Shown: positions 26,336 through 35,404, counted from the first letter of the stretch. The stretch: 64,000 bases of DNA from JBNAVJ01 sp049700455 (GCA_049700455.1 JBNAVJ010000007.1:57018-121017), one strand, 5' to 3'. Notes: generated by a model not told the origin, from the sequence alone. Numbers and translations are program-made.

Positions 26336-26731
26336 TTATTGACTTTTCGGAACAGCTACTGCTTTTGCTTTCTTTGTTCCGTATTTAGAACGTCCTTTCT
26401 TACGATTTTCAACTCCTGAAGTATCGTGTGCACCTCTGATAATGTGATACCTGACCCCAGGCAAATCTTTTACTCTTCCACCTCTAATCAGGACAATTGA
26501 GTGTTCTTGCAAATTGTGCCCTTCGCCTGGAATGTATGCTGTAACCTCCATCTGGTTGGTCAACCTAACCCGAGCCACTTTTCTTAAAGCGGAATTAGGT
26601 TTCTTTGGAGTCGTTGTATAAACTCTTGTGCATACTCCTCTCTTCTGAGGACAGGCATCCATTGCAGGGGCTTTGCTCTTGTAAACTTTTTCTTGTCGCC
26701 CTTTTCGAATAAGTTGATTTATTGTTGGCAA
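26336..26731 (-). CDS. rpsL: Ribosomal protein uS12
   Basis: A 131-residue 30S decoding-centre protein. MPTINQLIRKGR, the CPQKRGVCTRVYTTTPKKPNSALRK region (key lysine in TPKKPNS, the classic streptomycin-resistance position, is wild type) and GGRVKDLPGVRYH are conserved. The start codon is TTG (26731), fixed by the invariant N-terminus. It opens the str operon behind a good promoter. Confidence 0.97.
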   Translation of the reverse strand: MPTINQLIRKGRQEKVYKSKAPAMDACPQKRGVCTRVYTTTPKKPNSALRKVARVRLTNQMEVTAYIPGEGHNLQEHSIVLIRGGRVKDLPGVRYHIIRGAHDTSGVENRKKGRSKYGTKKAKAVAVPKSQ

Positions 26732-26774
26732 ATGTAACTGTTTTTAGTTTTTAAAATTTCTTTTAGAAACATTA

Positions 26775-26803
26775 AAATTACAAAATTTACTCTTTTTAGT
26801 CAA
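26775..26803 (-). promoter_or_regulatory. Promoter of the str ribosomal operon
   Basis: On the - strand TTGACT (26798-26803) and TAATTT (26775-26780) are spaced by exactly 17 bases, 44 bases before the rpsL start. No rpoBC genes lie upstream, so the operon needs its own promoter here. Confidence 0.55.
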
Positions 26804-26949
26804 GGTTATTAACTATCGTATTGCAAAAAGAATTTTTACTCTCCCTATTTTCCTATAACAGGAAGAACAAAAATAGAAATACAATACGTTTACTGAAAAA
26901 TAAACTTTGTGGAATATTATTGAATTTTATCCCAAATCCTATTTATCCT

Positions 26950-27585
26950 TTAATCTAACACTCCTTCCCAATTTAAGTTGCCTTTAAAAACGTTAATAAG
27001 CTTATTTTTTAATATCTCAACAGCCGATAATCGAACTTCAATTATAAGCGAAACAATATCAGAATAATCACTTTTTAAGATAGTACCACTTACTGAGTTC
27101 AAAGCCCTTCTGACTGATTCTAATTGTTTATAGTCACAGGTCAGTTTAATTTTTTGTGTAATGTATTTTTCTACAATGTTACTTACTGTTACACTTGCTT
27201 CCGCAGCCTCTGAGTATGCTTTAATCAAGCCACTTGTCCCCAGTTTGATACCTCCAAAATATCTTGTTACTACAATTATAACGTTTGTTATATTATGTTT
27301 TTTTATTACCTCCATTATTGGACGTCCTGCTGTTCCAGATGGTTCTCCATCGTCGTAGATTCTTATTTCGCGGTCATTAATTCCAAGACTATAAGCGTAA
27401 CAATTATGATGAGCAGAATGATGAACTTTACACACCTCCTTATATCGCGTGATGGCTTCAATCCTATTCCGGACAGGATAGATAACCCCTATAAATTTTG
27501 ATTTCTTAATTACTACTTCGGCAGTTCCAGATGAAACCACAGTACGATATCTATCTTCATTTATTCCGTCCATCCATTTTTCCAT
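26950..27585 (-). CDS. YigZ/IMPACT-family protein
   Basis: A 211-residue protein of the YigZ (UPF0029/IMPACT) family. The block HHNCYAYSLG, DDGEPSGTAGRPI and VVTRYFGGIKLGTSGLIKAY is the family signature; a C-terminal ferredoxin-like subdomain follows. Family members are linked to translation control and nucleic-acid binding, but the biochemical role is unsettled. Its first 25 bases overlap the end of pcm, so the two are co-translated. Confidence 0.9.
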   Translation of the reverse strand: MEKWMDGINEDRYRTVVSSGTAEVVIKKSKFIGVIYPVRNRIEAITRYKEVCKVHHSAHHNCYAYSLGINDREIRIYDDGEPSGTAGRPIMEVIKKHNITNVIIVVTRYFGGIKLGTSGLIKAYSEAAEASVTVSNIVEKYITQKIKLTCDYKQLESVRRALNSVSGTILKSDYSDIVSLIIEVRLSAVEILKNKLINVFKGNLNWEGVLD

Positions 27586-28217
27586 ACCAAAGGGACAAAT
27601 CGAAAAGAGTCAAATTTATTTATCTTTAATTGATAGCCATCTTTTTCAGACTTAACTTTCCTGACCTGCCAGATTTGTTGCGAAATTCTATCCCCAACGG
27701 GAATTACAAGAATCCCTTCATAATCAAGTTGTTGTATCAGAGGTTCAGGAATTTTAGGGGTTGCCGCCGTAACAATAATACCTTTATAAGGAGCATATTC
27801 TTCCCACCCAAAAGTTCCATCACCACATCGAAGCTTTATGCTGTATCCAAGTTTTTGTAGAGTGTTAAGTGCTTTTACATACAGCTCTTTAATTCTCTCA
27901 ACTGAATATACTTCAGCTCCCATTTCTTCAAGAATTGCAGCCTGGTAGCCAGAACCAGTACCTATTTCCAATACTTTTGCTCCAGGTACAACCTGTAATT
28001 TCTCTGTCATAAAAGCAACTGTATAGGGCTGTGATATTGTTTGATTACAATCAATGGGTAATGCATTGTTTTGATAAGCATACTTTTTGAACTCTTCTTT
28101 CACAAAATATTCTCTCTTTACTTTCTTTATAGCATTTAAAACATTTTCATCACAAATACCCATTTTTATTAATTCATCTATTAAGTCTTTCTTCTTCAAG
28201 TCATTCATAGTCATCAT
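27561..28217 (-). CDS. pcm: Protein-L-isoaspartate O-methyltransferase
   Basis: A 218-residue SAM-dependent enzyme that methylates L-isoaspartyl residues in damaged proteins to start repair. NALPIDCNQTISQPYTVAFM is the substrate loop, VLEIGTGSGYQAAILEEMG is the SAM-binding motif I, and VTAATPKIPEPLIQQL is motif post-III. Several in-frame ATGs crowd the N-terminus (residues 1, 2 and 4), so the exact start is uncertain. It follows cdaA by 6 bases. Confidence 0.94.
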   Translation of the reverse strand: MMTMNDLKKKDLIDELIKMGICDENVLNAIKKVKREYFVKEEFKKYAYQNNALPIDCNQTISQPYTVAFMTEKLQVVPGAKVLEIGTGSGYQAAILEEMGAEVYSVERIKELYVKALNTLQKLGYSIKLRCGDGTFGWEEYAPYKGIIVTAATPKIPEPLIQQLDYEGILVIPVGDRISQQIWQVRKVKSEKDGYQLKINKFDSFRFVPLVWKNGWTE

Positions 28218-28223
28218 ACAGTA

Positions 28224-29045
28224 CTAACTCCCCACCCCTTCTGATGAATCAAGTATAGATTTGAGAGACTTCGTAACACTCTGGTTACTCATAGCATCTC
28301 TTAATTTTGACTTAAACTCATTCAGATCCTGTAAGAGATACAATTTCCCGTCCTCTGCAATTGAGATATTGCCTGTCTCTTCTGATATGATAATTGCAAT
28401 AGCATCTGACTGTTCACTAATCCCAAGTCCAGCTCTGTGTCGCGTACCCAAATTACGATTATTTACCAATTGAACTTCCGAAAGTGGTAAGACACATCTT
28501 GCGGCTTCAATCTTATTTCCATTAATAATAACAGCCCCATCGTGTAGAGGTGATTTAGGATAAAAAATACTTACAAGCAATTCTTTATTTATTCTTGAAT
28601 CAAGTTTTTCTCCGGTTTCTACTATATTTTGTAATCCTGTTGTCCTGGTTATCACTATCAGAGCACCCCAACCGTTACTCTGTATTTCAAGACAGGCATC
28701 GACAACTTCAGTAACATTTTCGTTAAGGTCGATTCTTAAAAATAAACGTGCAAATTTTGACCTTCCTATTAATAACAAAATTCTTCTAATCTCAGGTTGG
28801 AAAAGTATTATCATTGCAATTACCCAGATATCTGTAACTTTTCCAAGAATCCAACTCATTACCTGTAAGTTTAATGCCTGCGCAATAAATGATATACTCA
28901 ATATCAAAATTATAGCAGTAAAAATTTGAAATGCCATTGTACCTCTCATTACCTTGTACAGTTTATAAAATACATAGGTAATAATAAGTACATCTATAAT
29001 ATCAACGAGCTTTATTGTTAGAAAGCCAATTTTAAATAGTTCCAT
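28224..29045 (-). CDS. cdaA: Diadenylate cyclase CdaA/DacA
   Basis: A 273-residue membrane enzyme that makes cyclic di-AMP from two ATP. Three N-terminal hydrophobic helices (about residues 12-80) precede the DAC domain, with the catalytic SPLHDGAVIING and the GTRHRAGLGISEQSDA motif. CdaA is the housekeeping c-di-AMP synthase in Firmicutes and also occurs in Bacteroidota/Chlorobi. It lies 31 bases after the OPA transporter and 6 before pcm; no glmM or YbbR partner is adjacent. Confidence 0.93.
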   Translation of the reverse strand: MELFKIGFLTIKLVDIIDVLIITYVFYKLYKVMRGTMAFQIFTAIILILSISFIAQALNLQVMSWILGKVTDIWVIAMIILFQPEIRRILLLIGRSKFARLFLRIDLNENVTEVVDACLEIQSNGWGALIVITRTTGLQNIVETGEKLDSRINKELLVSIFYPKSPLHDGAVIINGNKIEAARCVLPLSEVQLVNNRNLGTRHRAGLGISEQSDAIAIIISEETGNISIAEDGKLYLLQDLNEFKSKLRDAMSNQSVTKSLKSILDSSEGVGS

Positions 29046-29076
29046 TTATGTTCTCCCTATCATCTGCTCACTTCAA

Positions 29077-30453
29077 TTAATGTGCTGACCTGCCTTTGGG
29101 CAGAGTATTCCATAATCTACTCATAACCAGCGCTCCAATAATAGCAAAGGGGATAGGCCAGAGTTGCCATGCCTGCCAGCCTAACGGGAAAATGAAAACA
29201 CTCAAGAAAAATGGATTCAGCGCACTGGTCAAGTATTGAAATCCATCAATTAATCCTGCTGCGGTAGCTGCTGCTTTTCTTCCTCCAAAATCCATCGAAG
29301 CGGCTCCCCCTACCATCCCGTGGGCGCCATTTACGAAAAATGATAACAACATTATTAAAGCTGATGCAGCATATGGTCCGAATTTAAAATAATCAGAAAG
29401 AAAAAATAATAGAAGGCTAACTACCATTCCAATAAATCCAAAAACAATCACCGGAGCTCTCCTGCCACCATAAATCCTATCCGAAGTAATTCCAAAAGCA
29501 AATCCCCCTAAAATACCTAATATTGCAATTCCCCATGCTGTTACCTGATAAGCGGTATCAATTGTTGATACACTATATACCTCTTTAAAATATAAGGGAT
29601 ACCATGCATCAACAACGCTACGTCTTACAAAACCAATCATCATAGAACTAACACCTATCATCCACATTACAGGACTTGCAAAAACTTTTGTTAAAACTTC
29701 CTTCAGACTGACTTTTTCATTACTCATATCATCACCATCCCCGGTATCTCTTCCCTCATAACCGGCTTCTTTAGGAGAATCCTTCACAAAAAAAATCGTG
29801 AGTAAAAATACAACTGTCGTTAAAGCTGCCGGTCCCCAAAATGCCCATTGCCAGCCAAACCAATATGCGAATAAAGGAGTACCTGAAAAAGCAAGAATTA
29901 ATCCAAAACGAATTAGAATACCAAATATAGCAGCAAATGTTCCTCTCTCTCGTATATGAAACCATTGAGCATTGATTTTCACAATTGACAATGCGCCAAA
30001 CGCCTGAAAATACCCATTTAAGGACCAACAAATTGCAAGCAATACCAATAAAAGTTTTTTATCTCCCCACGCAAGAACACTCGGCTTTATAAGATTTGAA
30101 TCCTGCCAAACAGCAGGTTGTAAAACAGCAAATCCTGCAGCGCCAAAAATAAAATTCATTAAAATAACACCAACAGAACCGATTAGAAAAGCTTTTTTCC
30201 CACCTATCTTATCTGCAATAGGTCCATTTAGCACGACTGCAAGTCCATACACAAGGGGCAAGAGAGTTTCAAATATGCCAAGATCACTTTTAGTCCATCC
30301 GAACACCTGCTGCAAAGTCGGGGCATTTGCAGCAAAATTGTATCTTGTCATATAAAAAAGCGAGTATAAAAACCCTATAATAATCCAGTTCTGAAAACGA
30401 CGGGCTCGATAGGCAGGTTCTCTGAAATTTGCAGGAATTACCACTTCTGTCAT
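29077..30453 (-). CDS. MFS transporter, organophosphate:phosphate antiporter (GlpT/UhpT)-like
   Basis: A 458-residue protein with about 12 membrane segments. The N-terminal RRFQNWIIIG, YMTRYNFAANAP, GPIADKIGGKKAFLIG and WFHIRERGTFAAIFGI blocks match the OPA family, which exchanges sugar phosphates or glycerol-3-phosphate for phosphate. The substrate-site Arg of RKNF is kept as R in RYNF. The substrate is not predictable. It lies 216 bases downstream of the opine-dehydrogenase/B12 gene group on the same strand and may be its importer or exporter, which is inference. Confidence 0.78.
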   Translation of the reverse strand: MTEVVIPANFREPAYRARRFQNWIIIGFLYSLFYMTRYNFAANAPTLQQVFGWTKSDLGIFETLLPLVYGLAVVLNGPIADKIGGKKAFLIGSVGVILMNFIFGAAGFAVLQPAVWQDSNLIKPSVLAWGDKKLLLVLLAICWSLNGYFQAFGALSIVKINAQWFHIRERGTFAAIFGILIRFGLILAFSGTPLFAYWFGWQWAFWGPAALTTVVFLLTIFFVKDSPKEAGYEGRDTGDGDDMSNEKVSLKEVLTKVFASPVMWMIGVSSMMIGFVRRSVVDAWYPLYFKEVYSVSTIDTAYQVTAWGIAILGILGGFAFGITSDRIYGGRRAPVIVFGFIGMVVSLLLFFLSDYFKFGPYAASALIMLLSFFVNGAHGMVGGAASMDFGGRKAAATAAGLIDGFQYLTSALNPFFLSVFIFPLGWQAWQLWPIPFAIIGALVMSRLWNTLPKGRSAH

Positions 30454-30669
30454 CTGATTTTTTTATTTTAAAATATTAAAATAACAATTATCCACCTTTT
30501 TTGTTACTCAAAAGTTAAAGTATTACTATAGACAATAACTTTACAAATTATCTTAATCTATTAAAATGAAAACTATATTTTTTTCAGAAACATAGTTATA
30601 CACCTTGTGTGGGGGGAATCTTATACTTCAAAAAGAAACTTTTCAGGACGTCATCTGGAGGATTAGCAT

Positions 30670-30999
30670 TTAATAAGATTCTCGATCATCAGAAAATCTT
30701 GCCACAATCTTTTCTCTTATAAATGCAGGTGAAGGAATACCTTCTGGATAGTAACGACAGGAGAGTGTTGGATATACCGGTGATTCTACCCCTATTAGGT
30801 CTTCATTATTTATTAACAAAGTAGGGGATCCTCTAAATTTATATTTGACCGCATCTTCCTGGTCTTTAATAAGCCGATAAATAACATCAATAAAATCTTC
30901 AAGCCCTTTAATAGCTTCTTTTAAATTATCCATCATAATCTGATAGTTAGGGCATCCTTCAAAATATTGAAATTCCACTTTTAGTTTTGGCTGTACCAT
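30670..30999 (-). CDS. Small thioredoxin-fold protein
   Basis: A 109-residue protein with the opening VEFQYFEGCPNYQ and the later FRGSPTLLINNEDL, which match the active-site strand and the cis-Pro loop (S-P-T) of thioredoxin-like folds. Only one active-site cysteine is present (G-C-P-N), so it is not a normal CxxC oxidoreductase. Another Cys is near residue 80 (LSCRYY). It lies 18 bases after the asparagine-synthetase-like gene and is probably part of that operon. The role is unknown. Confidence 0.6.
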   Translation of the reverse strand: MVQPKLKVEFQYFEGCPNYQIMMDNLKEAIKGLEDFIDVIYRLIKDQEDAVKYKFRGSPTLLINNEDLIGVESPVYPTLSCRYYPEGIPSPAFIREKIVARFSDDRESY

Positions 31000-31017
31000 A
31001 TATTTATTTTTATATTT

Positions 31018-32364
31018 TTACGGTTTATTAATGTCTGTTCTCCCTATCCAATTATAATCATCAAATGAACTAAAAAGTTCCTGAAATATCTTATAGTAAT
31101 AATATTCCTCTTTTGAATTAATTTCCCATCCGTTTTTCAATACACGATTTTTTCTAAAATCTTCATCTTTAATTATCTCGTTACAGTAATATTCAAGTTT
31201 ATTCTCAACTCCACTACCCTGCCACAATTTCTGCTTTGGTCGCTTAATAATATAGATTGGTAATATGTGTTTAAGGGTCTCTTTTAAAATCCATTTCTCG
31301 GTTTTATTCTTAATTTTAAGTTGAGGACTAATATTTTTTACATAATCTACTACTTCCCTGCATAAAAAAGGGACATAAGTTCTCACACCAAAAGCTGCCG
31401 AACATCTATCAACCCGTTGCAATGCGGTATTGTGTAAATTATAAAATATCAATTGAAGTTCTTTTTCTAACTTTTTGTATGTAAGTTTCTGTAAGTAATA
31501 ATATCCTGCAAAAAGTTCGTCAGCACCTTCACCAGAAAGGATTGCCTCAACATATTCAGCAGCCTTACGTACTGCAAGATAATGTATCAGACTTGATCTT
31601 ATAAGCCTCGCATCGAAAGACTCAAGGTGATAAATTACCTGAGGTAAAATCTTTACAACTTCATTAATTTCAGCTTTAATTGGGTAATAAGTAATTTCAA
31701 ACTCTTTTGCAAGTCTTTTACTATACTCCAGATCGCTTGCTCCAGCAAAACCGCACGAAAATCCATAAATTTTATCTGTAAATTTGCGAGCAAATGCTAC
31801 TATTGTGCTTGAATCAAGTCCCCGCGATAATAAAATTCCTATTGGTTTTTCATTAGTAATACATTTCCTTATTGAATCTTCAAGCAAGCTATAGAGTCGG
31901 CTTTTTATCTGTTCAATATCTTCCTGGTTATATTTTAATGTCCTGAATATATCTAACAGCTTTTTAACTTTGCCCTTAACAATTACCCCGCCCGGCGGGA
32001 CGGGTCTAACATTTTTAACAAAGCCCATCAACCCTTTAACTTCAGACGCAAAATAAAGGTTATTTTCCTCATCATATCCAAAATATATGGGCACAACCCC
32101 AGCAAAGTCACGATTTAGATTAATCGTACCATCGATTTCTTCTGCTTTAGCATAATGTTCTCCGGGCAAGAGTTCATCAATAACTTTATATTTGTTTGTT
32201 GGGTTTTCTCGAATGCTGTTTTCTGCCGTATTAACTGATACACCCAGTGTGGAGTGAGAAGTAGAAAATACTTCAATTTTGTTCCACCGATGTTTCATTT
32301 TGGTTAACATTGAACTAACAAGTTCTCCTCTATCAGGAAGTGAAACACCCGCTATTGCACCCAT
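31018..32364 (-). CDS. Asparagine-synthetase-like protein lacking the glutaminase cysteine
   Basis: A 448-residue protein related to class B asparagine synthetase. The N-terminus is MGAIAGV where active enzymes have MCGIAGV, so the catalytic Cys2 is Gly. The glutaminase-like domain is shortened to about 150 residues, although NRDFAGVVPIYFG and FASEVKGLM remain. The synthetase domain has the PP-loop as LSRGLDSST (usual LSGGLDSS) and LSGEGADELFAGYYYL. It should adenylate a carboxylate and use ammonia or another amine, as beta-lactam synthetases and related amide-forming enzymes do. It lies 2 bases after the B12 protein gene. Confidence 0.8.
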   Translation of the reverse strand: MGAIAGVSLPDRGELVSSMLTKMKHRWNKIEVFSTSHSTLGVSVNTAENSIRENPTNKYKVIDELLPGEHYAKAEEIDGTINLNRDFAGVVPIYFGYDEENNLYFASEVKGLMGFVKNVRPVPPGGVIVKGKVKKLLDIFRTLKYNQEDIEQIKSRLYSLLEDSIRKCITNEKPIGILLSRGLDSSTIVAFARKFTDKIYGFSCGFAGASDLEYSKRLAKEFEITYYPIKAEINEVVKILPQVIYHLESFDARLIRSSLIHYLAVRKAAEYVEAILSGEGADELFAGYYYLQKLTYKKLEKELQLIFYNLHNTALQRVDRCSAAFGVRTYVPFLCREVVDYVKNISPQLKIKNKTEKWILKETLKHILPIYIIKRPKQKLWQGSGVENKLEYYCNEIIKDEDFRKNRVLKNGWEINSKEEYYYYKIFQELFSSFDDYNWIGRTDINKP

Positions 32365-32366
32365 AG

Positions 32367-34010
32367 TTATTTATTGATGATTATTTGTTTAAGACGTTTT
32401 TCTTCAGAGAGTATTTCTCCTGTTTCAGGATCGATAGCGTACCAGGCACCATTGATAAGATTTGTTTTGATATTGCCACATAAATGTTCGTTGCCACGAA
32501 AATGTGGCGTGTCAAGTATACCTATTTTAATAGCATCAGCAAGAACCCCTGCATCAGTTAAGGGATCTTCAGCTCTTCCATCTCCCAATTTTACAATAGC
32601 CTCAATTAAGGTCTCGGCTTCAGATATTAATTCATTTTTTCTATTTATTATTAATTTGTCATCTTTAATATCAGGTAGATCTCTCGCAACATTTTTAATA
32701 ACTCCATAAACAATATTGCAACTTTCTATAAGTTCCTCCGGATAAACAGCATGGTCGCCTTCACAATAAGCTACTACATGTAATATGTGCGGTTTCAACC
32801 ATAGACTTACCATTGCTGATGCTGCAAGTTGCCCCTTTGCGATTTCCGGATTCGGTGAAAAATGAGCGATTCCAGCTCTAACTTCTCTAAAAACTTCAAA
32901 ATCATTACTGCTTAGTCGATTTATCATTTCATCCTTTGCCTTCATCTTAGCAAGGTCCATTCTTGGAGAAGTTCCTGGAGGAGTGTTAAACATATATTGT
33001 GAGACATAGTGTTTAACTCCCACTTTCTTTGCATTATAAGCAGCTATGTAAGCCATTGCAACAGCCAGCGAATCATGGGCATCTCTCAAACTCCACTGAT
33101 GAGACTCATTAACTTCAACCGGAATTCTTCGTTCAGCATAATATTTCATTACTCGTTGGTTCTCAGAAATAGCTTCTTTAAGTAACCTCTCAGAACGTTT
33201 ATCCATTACGCTATACCAGGTTAGAGGTATAGCAGCCCAGGCATTATTTATTGTTTCAATACTCATTTTCGCCCATTTCATCAGGTCGTTTGTGCCACTA
33301 TAGCATCTCATTAAAGGGAAATTTCCTGTTCGTGATTCTTCATAGATTCTCTTTAAATCCTCTGGTGTTCGTACAGGTACTCCTCCAGCCCCATCAAGTT
33401 CCTTTCTCATCCGTTCAGGTTTGAAGAAAAATTCCTGTGCATTTTGATCAGTTCCAAGTGAAATTACATCAAGGACTTTTGCTTCAGCAATTTTTTTGAC
33501 ACCTTCTATTGTTTCTCTTAAAGAGGGTCTTCCAAAATGATGCCTTAAAATCGGGAGTGGATAGCGGTTGCGTATTCTTTCTACCAATGTTTGAGGATAA
33601 GTTTGACTGACATCTTTTCCAGTGGTGCCCCTAAGATATTCCCTTATAGAATCAATGCTTTCGGTTCCATCAAATACTTTCTCAAAGAAGGATTTTTTTC
33701 CTGCTACTTTTGCTACTGATGGCGTCCCTCCAAATATAAATTTAATATTGTTAATGCTTCTTTTCTTAACCTCCTTTATCAATTCATCAAAGAGTGTTTC
33801 AGCAACTGAAGGAGTAAGGCGATAACTAATTGCTACAATTGCTGGTTGTAATTTTTCAACTTCTAAAACTAACCTACTAACTTTCACAGCCGGACCAAGA
33901 GAGTACGTCCTAAAACCTTCTTCTTCAGCAATCGAAAGAAAATGATTTAAACCCCCTATATGGACACAGTTACCCAGTGCACATCCAAGTATTAGTTTGT
34001 TACCTTTCAT
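32367..34010 (-). CDS. Single-chain B12-binding/TIM-barrel protein, glutamate-mutase-like
   Basis: A 547-residue protein. Residues 1 to about 135 form a cobalamin-binding Rossmann unit: GNCVHIGGLNHFL places H17-x-x-G as in the D-x-H-x-x-G base-off motif (the Asp is Cys), followed by AISYRLTPS and FIFGGTPS. The remaining 400 residues resemble the barrel (epsilon/E) subunit of glutamate mutase, for example IPLTWYSVMDKRS, VNESHQWSLRDAHDS and the tail LGDGRAEDPLTDAGVLADAIKIGILDTP (similarity judged by eye). Normally the two units are separate chains. It lies between an opine dehydrogenase (11 bases) and an asparagine-synthetase-like gene (2 bases). The substrate is unknown. Confidence 0.6.
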   Translation of the reverse strand: MKGNKLILGCALGNCVHIGGLNHFLSIAEEEGFRTYSLGPAVKVSRLVLEVEKLQPAIVAISYRLTPSVAETLFDELIKEVKKRSINNIKFIFGGTPSVAKVAGKKSFFEKVFDGTESIDSIREYLRGTTGKDVSQTYPQTLVERIRNRYPLPILRHHFGRPSLRETIEGVKKIAEAKVLDVISLGTDQNAQEFFFKPERMRKELDGAGGVPVRTPEDLKRIYEESRTGNFPLMRCYSGTNDLMKWAKMSIETINNAWAAIPLTWYSVMDKRSERLLKEAISENQRVMKYYAERRIPVEVNESHQWSLRDAHDSLAVAMAYIAAYNAKKVGVKHYVSQYMFNTPPGTSPRMDLAKMKAKDEMINRLSSNDFEVFREVRAGIAHFSPNPEIAKGQLAASAMVSLWLKPHILHVVAYCEGDHAVYPEELIESCNIVYGVIKNVARDLPDIKDDKLIINRKNELISEAETLIEAIVKLGDGRAEDPLTDAGVLADAIKIGILDTPHFRGNEHLCGNIKTNLINGAWYAIDPETGEILSEEKRLKQIIINK

Positions 34011-34021
34011 TTTTGTATAAA

Positions 34022-35131
34022 TTATATTTCCCCAATAGCTAATAGCCTTAATTGTTTCAAACTCAATTTATTGATATTAAGTCTTTCCACTGTCCTGCCT
34101 TCTTTCCAATAATCAGTCTGAGTTAAACAGGATGCCAGATTAATTATAGAATCAATAATTGGTGTCTCAACATTAAACTTCCTCCCAACAGAAGAAATCG
34201 GTATCAAACTTGTCGGGACATCTTCCGTAATAAATCTCATATTTAACCTTGTAGGAGCTTTTATATCCCTATATCCTGGATTTGCTTGCATTGCCTCGTA
34301 TAAGTGTTCTCCTGCTGCATTATAAGCAAGATATAACCATTCCCGGGCTGTCAGAGCTCTAATACCAAGCGCCTCAGCAACTTTGACTCTTTCTTCATCA
34401 ATCTTTTCCAGGACTTTAGCAACAGACCTTGATACACCCTGAACATAAAATTGAAATTCAGCATCGTCTTCAATCCATCCTGCATTCAAGACGCACAAAG
34501 CAGGATGAAAAACAGCTCCAATATTATCAAAACTTGTTTTAAAAATATTATCACCCGCCACAAACTGAGGGTATGCAATTCTGATTCTCTTTAGAACTTC
34601 AGGAATCAAATGCGCCCGAACAGAAGCAACAGGAATACTGTTTTTTATACGAAAAATCTTTGCTTGAGCAGGACCAATTACGCGGGAAGCGTAAATAAAT
34701 GTTTGTGCCTCAGCAACTATCACATTCCTGTCAACATTATGAGAATTTAACACTTGTTGAAATTCTAAAGCACCAAATGTTCTCCCTGGATTTAATATTA
34801 TAATTTGTCCATCCTCTAAATAAGGATAACATAGCTCTGCAATATCTCGATGCCCCGTTGCAGGAACAGCAACCATTATAATATCTACACCAGTAATAGC
34901 CTCCTCTATATTTGTTGTAGCAACAGGAATTTTACCAAAACCTTCAAGCCCAAAATCACTTTCAATTCTCACACCCCCCATTGAAATTACACCCCACAAC
35001 CGTTCACTGGTTCGGTTAAAAAGATGCACCTCAAACCCCATTAAAGCTATGTGACCTGCCATAGCTAACCCCCCATGCCCAGCACCTATAACAGCAAATT
35101 TAGGTTTCTTTTTTGATGAGACTCTCTCCAT
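34022..35131 (-). CDS. NAD(P)-dependent opine/octopine dehydrogenase family protein
   Basis: A 369-residue dehydrogenase. The N-terminal FAVIGAGHGGLAMAGHIAL is a Rossmann dinucleotide site (GAGHGG, residues 16-21). ILNPGRTFGALEF and the C-terminal helical domain with FHPALCVLNAGWIE and YNAAGEHLYEAM match the NAD/NADP octopine-nopaline dehydrogenase family; the His in FHP corresponds to the catalytic region. Such enzymes reductively join an amino acid to a 2-oxo acid. It opens a four-gene unit and has a strong ribosome binding site and promoter. Confidence 0.85.
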   Translation of the reverse strand: MERVSSKKKPKFAVIGAGHGGLAMAGHIALMGFEVHLFNRTSERLWGVISMGGVRIESDFGLEGFGKIPVATTNIEEAITGVDIIMVAVPATGHRDIAELCYPYLEDGQIIILNPGRTFGALEFQQVLNSHNVDRNVIVAEAQTFIYASRVIGPAQAKIFRIKNSIPVASVRAHLIPEVLKRIRIAYPQFVAGDNIFKTSFDNIGAVFHPALCVLNAGWIEDDAEFQFYVQGVSRSVAKVLEKIDEERVKVAEALGIRALTAREWLYLAYNAAGEHLYEAMQANPGYRDIKAPTRLNMRFITEDVPTSLIPISSVGRKFNVETPIIDSIINLASCLTQTDYWKEGRTVERLNINKLSLKQLRLLAIGEI

Positions 35132-35134
35132 ATT

Positions 35135-35141
35135 CCCTCCC
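35135..35141 (-). promoter_or_regulatory. Strong ribosome binding site of the opine-dehydrogenase gene
   Basis: On the - strand GGGAGGG lies 3 bases before the ATG at 35131. Purine-rich sites this strong are uncommon in the window, so the ATG choice is firm and translation is probably efficient. Confidence 0.65.
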
Positions 35142-35153
35142 GTAATTTATCAT

Positions 35154-35182
35154 AATCTAAAATAATTTTATTAAAATGGCAA
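35154..35182 (-). promoter_or_regulatory. Candidate promoter of the opine/B12/amide gene group
   Basis: On the - strand TTGCCA (35177-35182) and TAGATT (35154-35159) are separated by 17 bases. Initiation about 7 bases on would leave a short leader holding the GGGAGGG site. Confidence 0.4.
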
Positions 35183-35404
35183 GAATAAGAAGAGAAGTTT
35201 TTTATAAAGTCTCTGTACCCTAATATGTTAATTCAAATCAATAAACTTTATTTATAACTTATATATTAGATTACTTGAACAAAATTAGCATAAGGCTATG
35301 TTTAGATACAACAACTTAAATATTTCAATAAATAAAACTAAAATTTTGTCTGATATGCTTTTCTGAATTTAAATTGTAGTCTGCATTTGTTATCTTAATA
35401 CTTT

